Notes under the pieces: generated by a model
Databases searched by the model: none
What the model was told of the DNA's origin: nothing
Seen by the model: only the letters and a program-made list of their open reading frames with translations
NCBI RefSeq assembly: GCF_028023875.1
Contig: NZ_JAQIPB010000002.1
Span: 620,001 to 684,000, forward strand
DNA from: Xenophilus arseniciresistens
GTDB lineage: Bacteria > Pseudomonadota > Gammaproteobacteria > Burkholderiales > Burkholderiaceae_C
Direction of reading: 5' to 3'
DNA length: 64,000 nucleotides
Shown here: positions 17,668 to 26,470 of the stretch, in pieces
Layout of the letters: the number at the start of each line of letters is the position of its first letter
How positions within the stretch are numbered: the first letter of the stretch is position 1
Position numbers and translations under genes: made by a program

Positions 17668-18783
17668 TCAGAGGACTTCGGCGATGGCGCGGCCCAGATC
17701 GCTGGTGCCTGCCGTGCCGCCGATATCGCGCGTGCGCGGGGCACCGCTGCCCGGCGCCAGCACGCGTTCGATGGCCGCCAGGATGGCGTCATGCGCCTCC
17801 TTGTGGCCCAGGAACTCCAGCATCATCGCGCCGCACCAGATCTGGCCGATGGGATTGGCGATGCCCTGCCCCGCGATGTCAGGGGCCGAGCCGTGCACGG
17901 GCTCGAACAGCGAAGGCGTGGTGCGTTCCGGGTTGAGGTTGGCGCTGGGCGCGATGCCGATGGTGCCGGTGCAGGCCGGGCCCAGGTCGGACAGGATGTC
18001 GCCGAAGAGGTTGCTCGCCACCACCACGTCGAAGAAGTCCGGGCGCTGCACGAAGTGCGCGGTGAGGATGTCGATGTGGAACTTGTCGAGCGTGAGTTCC
18101 GGGTAGTGCCTGGCCATGGCCGCCACGCGCTCGTCCCAGTAGGGCATGGTGATAGAGATGCCGTTGCTCTTGGTGGCGCTGGTCAGGTGCTTCTTGGGGC
18201 GCGATTGCGCAAGCTCGAAGGCGAACTTCAGCACGCGGTCCACGCCATGGCGCGACATCACGGTCTCCTGCACCACGATCTCGCGCGGCGTGCCTTCGTA
18301 CATGCGCCCGCCGATGGAAGAGTACTCGCCCTCGGTGTTCTCGCGCACGATGTACATGTCGATCTCGCCGGGCTGGCGCGGGCTGCCGTCGCGGCGCACC
18401 ACGGGCGCCGTGATGCCGGGCATCAGCCGCGCCGGGCGCAGGTTGATGTACTGGTCGAACTCGCGCCTGAAGAGCAGCAGCGAACCCCACAGCGACACGT
18501 GATCGGCGATCTTCTCGGGCCAGCCCACCGCGCCGAAGTAGATGGCGTCATGGCCGCCGATCTGGTCCTTCCAGTTGTCGGGCAGCATCTTGCCGTGCTT
18601 CTCGCAATAGTCCCAGCTCGAGAAGTCAAAGTGGTCGAAATGCAGGTCGATGTTGAACTTGCGGGCTGCTGCGTCCAGCACGCGCAGGCCTTCGGGCATC
18701 ACTTCCTTGCCGATGCCGTCGCCGGCGATGACGGCGATGCGCTTCTTGCCGCTGCTCTTGGGATGGGTGGTGCTGCTGCTCAT
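17668..18783 (-). CDS. ttuC: Tartrate dehydrogenase/D-malate dehydrogenase family (isopropylmalate-dehydrogenase-like)
   Basis: 371 aa NAD-dependent beta-decarboxylating dehydrogenase of the IPMDH/IDH superfamily. GDGIGKEVMPEGLRVL opens the domain. Substrate-loop RRDGSPRQPGEIDMYIVRENTEGEYS and metal-binding VVASNLFGDILSDLGP with HGSAPDIAGQGIANP follow. The WGSLLLFRREFDQYINLRPARL segment resembles TtuC/DmlA rather than LeuB. Expected reaction: oxidation, with or without decarboxylation, of tartrate or D-malate using Mn and NAD. AGGAGA lies seven bases before the ATG. Its start overlaps the upstream dehalogenase-like gene. Confidence 0.88.
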   Translation of the reverse strand: MSSSTTHPKSSGKKRIAVIAGDGIGKEVMPEGLRVLDAAARKFNIDLHFDHFDFSSWDYCEKHGKMLPDNWKDQIGGHDAIYFGAVGWPEKIADHVSLWGSLLLFRREFDQYINLRPARLMPGITAPVVRRDGSPRQPGEIDMYIVRENTEGEYSSIGGRMYEGTPREIVVQETVMSRHGVDRVLKFAFELAQSRPKKHLTSATKSNGISITMPYWDERVAAMARHYPELTLDKFHIDILTAHFVQRPDFFDVVVASNLFGDILSDLGPACTGTIGIAPSANLNPERTTPSLFEPVHGSAPDIAGQGIANPIGQIWCGAMMLEFLGHKEAHDAILAAIERVLAPGSGAPRTRDIGGTAGTSDLGRAIAEVL

Positions 18784-19679
18784 GAACGGGTCTCCTGAAG
18801 AAAGAAGGGAAGGGATTCGCGAAGAAGGGCTTCGGGCGCTTCCTCGGCAATGTAGTGACCGCAGGGCAGGCTGTGGCCCTGCACCTGCAGCGCGCGCTCG
18901 CGCCACAGGGCCGGCACGTCGAAGCAGCGCCCCACCGCGCCGTGCTCGCCCCACAGCACGCACAGCGGCTGCGTCAGCCGGCGGCCGGCCGCGATGTCCT
19001 CGCGGTCATGCACCAGGTCGATGGTGGCCGACGCCCGGTAGTCCTCGCAGATGCCGGTCGCCGTGCCGGGCAGCGCCGCGCAGCGTTCGTACTCGGCCAG
19101 CGCCCCGGGCGCGAAGGGCGCCAGTCCCGCATGGCGCGCGCCCATCACGCTGCGCACGTAGCGCGCGGGATCGGCCTCGATCAGCGCTTCGGGCAATGGT
19201 GGCGGCTGGATCAGGAAGAACCAGTGCCAGTACGCGCGCGCAAAGGCATCGCTGGTCTGCGCGTACATGGCCAGCGTGGGTGCGATGTCCAGCAGCAGCA
19301 GGCGCGACACGGCCTCGGGATGGTCCATGGCCAGCCGATGGGCCACGCGCGCGCCGCGGTCGTGCGCCAGCACGCCGAAACGGCCAAAGCCATGGTGCGC
19401 CATCGCCGCCAGCGCGTCCTGCGCCATGGCGCGCTTGCTGTAGTTGTGGTGATCGGCATCGGCCGGGGGACGCCCCGAATCGCCATAGCCGCGCAGGTCC
19501 ACCATCACCAGCGTGAAATGCGCGGCCAGTTGCGGGGCCACGCGGTGCCACATGGCGTGGGTCTGCGGGTGGCCGTGCAGCATCAGCAGGGGCGTGCCCC
19601 GCCCGCCGATGCGGCCATGCACGCGCACGCCGTCGCGCTGCAGTTCGAAGGTCTGGAAGGTGTTGAGCACAGGCCGCAT
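18780..19679 (-). CDS. Alpha/beta hydrolase, fluoroacetate/haloacetate dehalogenase-like
   Basis: 299 aa. The complete haloacetate-dehalogenase pocket is visible. Nucleophile Asp107 and carboxylate-binding Arg108/Arg111 are in HDRGAR. Asp131 is in LLLDIAPT, the halide-binding His152-Trp153 in YWHWFF, Tyr214 in EDYRASATIDLVHD, and His275 in CGHY. These correspond to the D-H-D triad and halide pocket described for bacterial fluoroacetate dehalogenase. An ordinary hydrolase would have Ser at the nucleophile. The stop overlaps the dehydrogenase ATG, so the pair is an operon; a LysR gene diverges 85 bases upstream. Physiological substrate not shown. Confidence 0.82.
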   Translation of the reverse strand: MRPVLNTFQTFELQRDGVRVHGRIGGRGTPLLMLHGHPQTHAMWHRVAPQLAAHFTLVMVDLRGYGDSGRPPADADHHNYSKRAMAQDALAAMAHHGFGRFGVLAHDRGARVAHRLAMDHPEAVSRLLLLDIAPTLAMYAQTSDAFARAYWHWFFLIQPPPLPEALIEADPARYVRSVMGARHAGLAPFAPGALAEYERCAALPGTATGICEDYRASATIDLVHDREDIAAGRRLTQPLCVLWGEHGAVGRCFDVPALWRERALQVQGHSLPCGHYIAEEAPEALLRESLPFFLQETRS

Positions 19680-19724
19680 TCTGCGTGGCGCGCCGCCTTG
19701 CCTCAAGCAACAATCAGCGAATCG

Positions 19725-19747
19725 ACTCGTGCCTTTTTTGCACGAAT
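19725..19747. promoter_or_regulatory. Palindromic operator candidate in the LysR/dehalogenase gap
   Basis: TCGTGC (19727-19732) and GCACGA (19740-19745) flank a T-rich spacer; flanking bases (GACTCGTGC / GCACGAATC) extend the dyad imperfectly. It lies 20 bases before the LysR ATG, in the 85-base divergent gap, where a LysR-type regulator would bind. Confidence 0.5.
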
Positions 19748-19764
19748 CAGAAAGGACGGATGAG

Positions 19765-20724
19765 ATGGAGCGTGCGGATCTGGATCTGGTGCTGCAGGTG
19801 CGCGAAGGCGGCAGCCTGGCCGCTGCGGCGGCAGCCCTGGGTGTCGTGCCCTCGGTGGTGAGCAAACGGCTGGCGGCGCTGGAAGCGCGGCTGGGCCAGC
19901 GCCTTTTCGAGCGCACCACGCGCCGGCTGGTGCCCACCCGCGAGGGCGAGGCCGTGTGCGCCCATGCGCGCACGCTGCTGGAGGGCTTTTCGCGGCTGGA
20001 GGCCGAGCTGCGCGAACGCCAGACCGACCTGCAAGGCACGATCCGGCTGGCGGCCACCTTCGGCTTCGGCCGCCGCTGGCTGGCGCCGGCGCTGGTGGAT
20101 TTCCAGCGCGCCCACCCGGGCCTGCAGATCGAGCTGCAACTGGGCGAGCGCCTGCCCGAGCTGGCGGCCGAAGGCTACGACGGCGCCGTGTGGCTGTGGT
20201 CGGTGCCCGCGCGGCACCGCGCGGACTGGGCCACGCGCCGGCTGGCGCGCAACCAGCGCGTGCTGGTGGCCGCGCCGGGCTATGTGCAGGCGCATGGCCT
20301 GCCGCGCACGCTTGCGGATCTCGCCCAGCACGCCTGCCTGTGCGTGCAGGAGAACGAGGACCGCCCCCACGCCGCGCCCGCCCCCGGCCACCACTGGTGG
20401 ACCCTGCGCCACCTGCGCGAGGGCACGCTGCACCGCGTGCGCGTGCACGGCCCGCTGACCAGCAATGCGGGCGAGGTGGTGCGCGACTGGTGCCTGGCCG
20501 GCCAGGGCATCATGCTGCGCAGCCTGTGGGACATCGGGCCGCAACTGGCCTCGGGCGCGCTGGTGCGCGTGCTGCCGCAATACGCGATGACCGATGCCGA
20601 CATCCACTGGATCGCGCCCTGGCAGCCGCGCACGCCGCGGCGCATGAAGCTGCTGGTCGATGCACTGGCCGCGCGCTTCAGGAGCGAGCCCTGGCAAAGC
20701 GCCGCGCAGGACCCGAGCGCCTGA
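19765..20724 (+). CDS. LysR-type transcriptional regulator
   Basis: 319 aa. The winged helix-turn-helix is at the N-terminus (residues about 1-60: VREGGSLAAAAAALGVVPSVVSKRLAALEARLG, then FERTTRRLVPTREG). A periplasmic-binding-protein-like effector domain follows (IRLAATFGFGRRWLAPALVDFQ onward). AAGGA lies eight bases before the ATG. It diverges from the dehalogenase-like/dehydrogenase pair and is the likely regulator of that operon. The effector is unknown. Confidence 0.87.
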   Translation: MERADLDLVLQVREGGSLAAAAAALGVVPSVVSKRLAALEARLGQRLFERTTRRLVPTREGEAVCAHARTLLEGFSRLEAELRERQTDLQGTIRLAATFGFGRRWLAPALVDFQRAHPGLQIELQLGERLPELAAEGYDGAVWLWSVPARHRADWATRRLARNQRVLVAAPGYVQAHGLPRTLADLAQHACLCVQENEDRPHAAPAPGHHWWTLRHLREGTLHRVRVHGPLTSNAGEVVRDWCLAGQGIMLRSLWDIGPQLASGALVRVLPQYAMTDADIHWIAPWQPRTPRRMKLLVDALAARFRSEPWQSAAQDPSA

Positions 20725-20748
20725 AAGGCGCCCGCAGAGCGCAGACCT

Positions 20749-21627
20749 TCAGCCGCGCACCCGCAGCACCAGCCCCACGCCCATCGCCGTGAGCGCGATG
20801 CCCGCGATCGTCAGCAGCGTGATCGGTTCGCCAAAGAGCAGCCAGGCCATCACGGCCGTGCAGGGCGGCACCAGATAGAGCAGGCTGGTGACGGCCGTGG
20901 CCGAGCCGCGCTGGATCAGCAGGTACAGCAGCGAATTGCCGCCTAGCGTGAGCACGAGCACCGACCACGCCATGGCGCCGATGGACTCGGCGTTCCAGAC
21001 GATGGCCTGCGTTTCCAGCATCAGCGCAAAGGGCAGCGTGACGGCCAGCGCCGCCATCTGTTGCACGGCACTGGCGCTGCGCACGTCACAGGGCTCGACG
21101 AAGCGCTTCTGGTAGAGCGTGCCTGCGGTGATGGACACCAGCGCCAGCAGCGCCAGCGACATCGTGAGCAGGCTCACTTCGCTGCCCTGCCCCAGCTTGC
21201 GCCAGACCACCAGCGCCAGCCCGGCGAAGCCCAGCAGCAGCCCGGCCCATTGCAGCGCCGCGACGCGGCCGCCGCGCGCGGACAGCCACAGCGCGGTGAG
21301 CACGGGCTGCAGCCCCACCATCAGCGCGATCAGGCCCGAGCCCATGCCCGCCTTGACGGCGGCCCAGACGCCGCCCAGGTAGCCGGCCTGGATCAGCACG
21401 CCCACCACGCAAAGATGCGCAAGCTGCGCGCGCGAGCGCGGCCAGGCCGCGGAACTGCCCCAGGTCCACAGGGCCAGCGCGACGGCCGAGAGCGCGTAGC
21501 GCACGCACAGGAAGTGCAGCGGCGGCGCATGCGGCATGGCATAGCGCGCCACGATGAAGCCGGTGCTCCAGATCAGCACGAAGACGATGGGCATGGCCTG
21601 CAGCCAGCCCTGCGCCGGGGCCTTCAT
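20749..21627 (-). CDS. EamA/DMT-family transporter
   Basis: 292 aa with ten predicted hydrophobic helices arranged as two EamA repeats: IVFVLIWSTGFIVARYAMP opens the first, and LTMSLALLALVSITAGTLYQKRF the second. The final helices end SLLYLVPPCTAVMAWLLFGEPITLLTIAGIALTAMGVGLVL, typical of drug/metabolite exporters. Substrate unknown. The ATG overlaps the pgsA stop by four bases, an odd but tight translational coupling to a phospholipid gene. Confidence 0.85.
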   Translation of the reverse strand: MKAPAQGWLQAMPIVFVLIWSTGFIVARYAMPHAPPLHFLCVRYALSAVALALWTWGSSAAWPRSRAQLAHLCVVGVLIQAGYLGGVWAAVKAGMGSGLIALMVGLQPVLTALWLSARGGRVAALQWAGLLLGFAGLALVVWRKLGQGSEVSLLTMSLALLALVSITAGTLYQKRFVEPCDVRSASAVQQMAALAVTLPFALMLETQAIVWNAESIGAMAWSVLVLTLGGNSLLYLLIQRGSATAVTSLLYLVPPCTAVMAWLLFGEPITLLTIAGIALTAMGVGLVLRVRG

Positions 21628-22190
21628 CGCGCCCGCGCGCGGATCTCGGGGATGGCCTTTTGCAGGTAATAGACCATGGACCAGACGGTCAGCACGGCCG
21701 AGGCCCAGATCAGCCACAGCCCCCAGTAGCCCGTGTCGATCACGCCGAACAGCAGGCCGTTGTAGAGCAGGAAGGGAATGGCCACCATCTGCACGGTGGT
21801 CTTGAGCTTGCCGATCATGTGGACCGCCACGCTCTTGCCGGCGCCGATGGTGGCCATCCACTCGCGCAGGGCCGAGATGGCAATTTCGCGGCCGATGATG
21901 ATCAGCGCCACGAAGACGTCGCAGCGGTTCAGGTGCACCAGCACCAGCAGCGACGCGCAGACCAGGAACTTGTCGGCCACCGGATCGAGGAAGGCGCCGA
22001 AGGCCGAGGTCTGGTTGAGCTTGCGCGCCAGGAAGCCGTCGAGCCAGTCGGTGGCCGCGAAGACGATGAACATCACGGTGGCGATCAGGTTGCGCACCGG
22101 CTCGGCCAGCGGCAGGTAGAACACGCCCACGATCAGGGGAATCGCGACGATGCGCGTCCAGGTCATCAGGGTGGGCAGGGTCCAGAACAT
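21624..22190 (-). CDS. pgsA: CDP-diacylglycerol-glycerol-3-phosphate 3-phosphatidyltransferase
   Basis: Makes phosphatidylglycerophosphate, the committed step to phosphatidylglycerol. 188 aa integral membrane enzyme. The CDP-alcohol phosphotransferase signature Dx2DGx2ARx8Gx3Dx3D is intact, running from DWLDGFLARKL to FLDPVADK. Starts MFWTLPTLMTWTRI, typical of the family. uvrC lies 91 bases upstream on the same strand, a pairing common in Proteobacteria. Confidence 0.94.
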   Translation of the reverse strand: MFWTLPTLMTWTRIVAIPLIVGVFYLPLAEPVRNLIATVMFIVFAATDWLDGFLARKLNQTSAFGAFLDPVADKFLVCASLLVLVHLNRCDVFVALIIIGREIAISALREWMATIGAGKSVAVHMIGKLKTTVQMVAIPFLLYNGLLFGVIDTGYWGLWLIWASAVLTVWSMVYYLQKAIPEIRARAR

Positions 22191-22281
22191 GGCGGTGATT
22201 GTGGCATGTGCGCATGCACGCTTCAGGCATGGCGCGGCCTTCGCGCGCAGCATGGCCCACGCGCATGAAGGCCGGGCCGCC

Positions 22282-24330
22282 TCAGTGCAACGCGCGGTAG
22301 ATCTGCTCGGCCAGCTCATGCGCGATGCCATCGACCGATGCGATGTCATCCACGCTTGCGGCCGCCACGCCGCGGATGCCGCCAAAGCGCTGCAGCAGGC
22401 GCGCGCGGCGCTTGGGGCCCACGCCCGGGATGTCCTCGAGCTGGCTGCCGCCCACGCGCACCTTGGCGCGCTTGGCGCGCATGCCCGTGATGGCGAAGCG
22501 GTGCGCCTCGTCGCGGATCTGCGCCACCAGCATCAGCGCGGCCGAGTCGCGGCCCAGGTAGACCTTCTCGCGCCCGTCCGCGAAGACCAGTTCCTCGAGC
22601 CCCACCTTGCGGCCCTCGCCCTTTTCCACGCCCACGATCAGCGACAGCGGCAGGCCCAGTTCGTTGAAGACCTCGCGCGCCATCGAGACCTGGCCCTTGC
22701 CGCCATCGACCAGCACCAGATCGGGCATGCGCGCGCCCACCGTGCCGGGCGCGGCGTCGGCACCCGCGCCTGCGGCATCGCCCGGCGGTGGTGCCTCGGC
22801 CTCGGCGGCCATGGCTTCGGCGATCTTGCCGTAGCGCCGCGTGAGCACCTGGCGCATGGCGGCATAGTCGTCGCCCGGCGTGATGCCTTCGATGTTGTAG
22901 CGGCGGTACTCGCGGTTCTGCATCGCGTGCTGCTCGAAGACCACGCACGAGGCCTGCGTGGCCTCGCCCGCCGTGTGCGAAATGTCGAAGCACTCGATGC
23001 GCAGGCGGTCCAGGTCGTCGGGCGCCAGTTCCAGCGCATCGACCAGCGCGCGCGTGCGCGCCTGCTGCGAGCCCTCTTCGGCCAGCAGTCGGGCCAGTTG
23101 GATGTCGGCGTTCTTCTGCGCCATCTCCAGCCACAGCCGGCGCTGCGCCCGGGGCTGGAACACGGCCGTCACGCGCTGGCCCGCCTGCTGTGCGATGGCG
23201 GCCACCAGCTCGCGGTCCACCACCTCGCCCAGCACCAGCGTGGGCGGCGCGGGCACGTCGATGTAGTGCTGGGCCACGAAGGCCTCGAGCACCTGCCGCT
23301 CGATGGAGGCAGGCGCCTCGGCTGACGCAGCATCAGGCGCATCGGCCGTGGCGGCCTCGCCTTCCGATTCGGCCTGCGCCACCAGTGCGGCGTCTTCCAC
23401 ATGCGCGGGGAAATAGGGCCGGTCGCCCAGGTGCCGGCCGCCGCGCACCATGGCCAGGTTCACGCAGGCCTTGCCGCCATGCACCTTCACGGCCAGGATG
23501 TCCACGTCCTTGTCGGAGGCGATTTCCACCGACTGCTGGTGCAGCACCTTGGACAGCGCCGACATGCGGTTGCGCAGCTCGGCCGCCTGCTCGAACTCCA
23601 GCTTCTCGGCATGCGCCATCATGCGCGCCTCCAGCTCCTGCAGCACCTGCTGCGTGTCGCCGCGCAGGAAGGCTTCGGCGTCGGCCACGTCGGCCGCGTA
23701 GGCCGGCGCGTCGATGTGGCCCACGCAGGGCGCCGTGCAGCGCTTGATCTGGTAGAGCAGGCAGGGCCGCGTGCGGTTGGCATAGACCGTGTCTTCGCAG
23801 GTGCGCAGGCGGAACACCTTCTGCAGCAGCTGGATCGTTTCCTTGACGGCCCAGGCGCTCGGGTAGGGACCGAAGTAGCGGTGGCGCCGGTCGGTGGCGC
23901 CGCGGTAGTAGGCCAGGCGGGGCACGCTGTCGGCGTCCAGCGCGCCATGCAGGCCCTTGCCGTCGCGCTCGCGCGCCTCCATGTTCTGCTCGCGGGTGCC
24001 GGTGATCTTCAAGTAGGGGTAGCTCTTGTCGTCGCGAAACAGGATGTTGTAGCGCGGCTTGAGCGTCTTGATCAGGTTGTTCTCGAGCAGCAGCGCCTCG
24101 GCCTCGGAGCGCACCACCGTCGTTTCCATGCGCACGATCTTGCCCACCATGTGGCCGATGCGCGTGCCGCCATGGTTCTTCTGGAAGTAGCTGGCCACGC
24201 GCCGCTTGAGGTTGCGCGCCTTGCCCACATAAAGCACACCGCCGGCCGCGTCGAAATAGCGGTACACGCCCGGCAGCGGCGGCAGCGCCGCCACCTCGGC
24301 CAGCAGTTGATCGGAATGCACGTCAGACAT
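22282..24330 (-). CDS. uvrC: Excinuclease ABC subunit C
   Basis: 682 aa. It makes both incisions in UvrABC nucleotide-excision repair. The N-terminal GIY-YIG nuclease is [25 protein letters not shown]. The UvrB-interacting UVR motif lies around [25 protein letters not shown]. The RNase-H-like second nuclease includes [10 protein letters not shown] and FDISH, and the C-terminal tandem helix-hairpin-helix is [19 protein letters not shown]. Two Ala/Glu-rich low-complexity insertions (near residues 322-345 and 545-580) lengthen it relative to the roughly 610-residue E. coli protein. Confidence 0.97.
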   Translation of the reverse strand: MSDVHSDQLLAEVAALPPLPGVYRYFDAAGGVLYVGKARNLKRRVASYFQKNHGGTRIGHMVGKIVRMETTVVRSEAEALLLENNLIKTLKPRYNILFRDDKSYPYLKITGTREQNMEARERDGKGLHGALDADSVPRLAYYRGATDRRHRYFGPYPSAWAVKETIQLLQKVFRLRTCEDTVYANRTRPCLLYQIKRCTAPCVGHIDAPAYAADVADAEAFLRGDTQQVLQELEARMMAHAEKLEFEQAAELRNRMSALSKVLHQQSVEIASDKDVDILAVKVHGGKACVNLAMVRGGRHLGDRPYFPAHVEDAALVAQAESEGEAATADAPDAASAEAPASIERQVLEAFVAQHYIDVPAPPTLVLGEVVDRELVAAIAQQAGQRVTAVFQPRAQRRLWLEMAQKNADIQLARLLAEEGSQQARTRALVDALELAPDDLDRLRIECFDISHTAGEATQASCVVFEQHAMQNREYRRYNIEGITPGDDYAAMRQVLTRRYGKIAEAMAAEAEAPPPGDAAGAGADAAPGTVGARMPDLVLVDGGKGQVSMAREVFNELGLPLSLIVGVEKGEGRKVGLEELVFADGREKVYLGRDSAALMLVAQIRDEAHRFAITGMRAKRAKVRVGGSQLEDIPGVGPKRRARLLQRFGGIRGVAAASVDDIASVDGIAHELAEQIYRALH

Positions 24331-24391
24331 GGCGGCTATTGTGGCCGCGCGCAAGGCGCGCTCGCCGCCAGCCGCCCTGCTGCTCAGCGCC

Positions 24392-25375
24392 TCATTCGGC
24401 CTCGATGCGCGCGCTGCGCACCACGCCGGCCCAGTTGCCCAAATCCGCCTTCACGCGTGCGCCCAGTTGCGCGGGGTCCTGGAAGTCCGCCGTCGCGCCC
24501 TGCTCCAGCGCCTTGCGGCGGAAGTCCTCGCTCTGCACCACGGTGCGCGCGTCGGCAACCAGCCGGTCGACCACGGCCTTGGGCGCGGCGGCCGGCGCGA
24601 ACAACGCGAACCAGGAGGTTGCGTCCACGCGCGGATAACCGGCCTCGGCGGTGGTCGGCACGTCGGGCAAGCTGGGCAGGCGCTCTTTGCCCGTCACGGC
24701 CAGCACGCGCAGCTTGCCGGCCTGGATATGCGGCATGAAGGGGGGCGCGGTGCCGAAGGTCAGGTCCACCTGCGCGCCCAGCAGATCCTGCAGCGCGGGG
24801 CCCGTGCCCTTGTACGGCACATGGACCATCTTGATGCCGCCCTGCTGCTCCAGCATGGCGCCCGTCACGTGCTGCAGCGAGCCGTTGCCCGACGAGGCGT
24901 AGTTGAGCTTGCCCGGATGGGCCTTGGCATAGGCGATGAGTTCGGGCAGCGTCTTCACGGGCAGGCCCTCGCGCACCACGATGATCTGCGGTGCCGAGAT
25001 CACGTTGGCCACCGGCTGGAAGTCGGCCTGCTCCCAGGCCGGCGCGCGGGTCAGGTGGGGCGAGATGACGTGGTAGCCCGAGTACTGCATCAGCAGCGTG
25101 TAGCCGTCGGCCGGCGCACGCTTGACCACGCCGGCCGCGATCGCGCCGTTGGCGCCGCCCTTGTTGTCGACCACCACCGACTGGCCCAGCACCGGCGCGA
25201 GCGCCTGCGCCAGCATGCGGGCCGACAGGTCGGTGGTGCCGCCGGTGGCGGTGGGCACCACCAGCGTCACGGGGCGGCTCGGGTAGGCCGGGCTCTGCGC
25301 GACAACCGGCCCGGTGAAGCCCGCAACTGCGCCAAGAAGCGCGAGCGCGCTCAGGTATTTGGGGAAAGGACGCAT
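24392..25375 (-). CDS. Bug/TctC-family tripartite tricarboxylate transporter binding protein 1
   Basis: 327 aa periplasmic solute-binding protein with a signal peptide (about 1-26, ending VVAQS). The Bug signature regions are [47 protein letters not shown], and the ligand-loop [24 protein letters not shown]. Bug proteins bind carboxylates or related solutes, and most in this order are orphans without TctAB, as here. It follows a second Bug gene by 61 bases, in a CoA-transferase/lyase operon. Ligand unknown. Confidence 0.9.
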   Translation of the reverse strand: MRPFPKYLSALALLGAVAGFTGPVVAQSPAYPSRPVTLVVPTATGGTTDLSARMLAQALAPVLGQSVVVDNKGGANGAIAAGVVKRAPADGYTLLMQYSGYHVISPHLTRAPAWEQADFQPVANVISAPQIIVVREGLPVKTLPELIAYAKAHPGKLNYASSGNGSLQHVTGAMLEQQGGIKMVHVPYKGTGPALQDLLGAQVDLTFGTAPPFMPHIQAGKLRVLAVTGKERLPSLPDVPTTAEAGYPRVDATSWFALFAPAAAPKAVVDRLVADARTVVQSEDFRRKALEQGATADFQDPAQLGARVKADLGNWAGVVRSARIEAE

Positions 25376-25436
25376 GAAAACTTGTCTCCTGTTGTGAATG
25401 CTTGAATGTCAGTGGACGCGGATCGGCCCCGCGCGC

Positions 25437-26414
25437 TCAGTCCACCTGCGCGCCGGTCTCGCGAACCACGCGCGCCCACTTGGGCAGATCGGTCTTGACC
25501 AGCGCAGCCAGCTGATCGGCCGTGCCCTTGAAAGGCTCGCAGCCCACGCCGGCCAGCCGGTCCACGGTCTCCTTCTGGTCCAGCGCGCTGGCCACAGCCG
25601 CCTGCAGCCGGGCAACCACGGCGGGCGGCGTGCCGGCCGGCGCGAACATCGCGTACCACGGCGCCTGCCCGAAGCCCTTGAGGGTCTCGCCGATGGTGGG
25701 CACGTCGGGCAGCGCGGCCACGCGCTGGGCGTTGACCACGCCCAGCACCTTGAGCTTGCCGGTCCTGATCAGCCCGATCACCGAAGGCAGGCTCTGCACG
25801 GACAGCGGCACCTGGCCGCCGGCCACGTCCGCCGCCGCCGCGGCGGAGCCCTTGTAGGGCACGTGCTGCAGCCGGATGCCCGCGGCTTTCTGCAGCATCT
25901 CGCCGATCAGGTGGTTCAGCGTGCCGTTGCCGGCCGAGGCGTAGCTGTACTGGCCCGGCGCGGCCTTGGCCAGCGCCACCAGCTCGGCCACGTTGCCGGC
26001 CGGAAACGAGGGGTTGGCGACCAGCGTGTAGCCCGCGGTGGCCACCGGCGCCACCGGCGTGAAGTCCTTGACCGGATCGAAGCCCGGGCTCTTGTAGAGC
26101 GCCGGCCCGATCACGTGGGCGCTGTCGGCCGTCACCAGCAGCGTGTAGCCGTCCGGCCGCGCGCGTGCCGTGGCCGCGGTGGCCAGCGTGCCGCCCGCGC
26201 CGGGCCGGTTGTCCACCACCACGCTCTGGCCCAGTTGCTCGGACAGGCGCTGCGCCAGCACCCGCGCGATGGCGTCATTGGCGCCGCCGGCGGCCTGCGG
26301 CACGACCAGCGTGATCGGCTTGGTCGGGTAGCCGCCTTGGGCGCGTGCGCCGAAGGCAGCGGCGCCCAGGGCGGCCAGCAGCAGGGGCCGGCGGGTGAAG
26401 GCTTGAACACTCAT
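25437..26414 (-). CDS. Bug/TctC-family tripartite tricarboxylate transporter binding protein 2
   Basis: 325 aa. The signal peptide has twin Arg (FTRRPLLLAALGAAAFGARAQ), so it may use Tat or Sec. Core motifs are YPTKPITLVVPQAAGGANDAIARVLAQRL, VVVDNRPGAGGTLA, and LQHVPYKGSAAAAADVAGGQVPLS. Clearly paralogous to the next gene but well diverged, so this is not a recent duplication; the two may serve different acids or stereoisomers. Lies 56 bases after the HMG-CoA-lyase-type gene. Confidence 0.9.
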   Translation of the reverse strand: MSVQAFTRRPLLLAALGAAAFGARAQGGYPTKPITLVVPQAAGGANDAIARVLAQRLSEQLGQSVVVDNRPGAGGTLATAATARARPDGYTLLVTADSAHVIGPALYKSPGFDPVKDFTPVAPVATAGYTLVANPSFPAGNVAELVALAKAAPGQYSYASAGNGTLNHLIGEMLQKAAGIRLQHVPYKGSAAAAADVAGGQVPLSVQSLPSVIGLIRTGKLKVLGVVNAQRVAALPDVPTIGETLKGFGQAPWYAMFAPAGTPPAVVARLQAAVASALDQKETVDRLAGVGCEPFKGTADQLAALVKTDLPKWARVVRETGAQVD

Positions 26415-26470
26415 GGCATGTCTCCTTGCGTTGTATGTTTGGTGGGCGCGCGCGGTGGCCGCAGGGCTCA

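Noticed and set aside
17376-17792. Minus-strand frame upstream of hupB as a small gene
   Set aside because: Overlaps the 3' end of the tartrate-type dehydrogenase in another frame, has no ribosome site and no motif.
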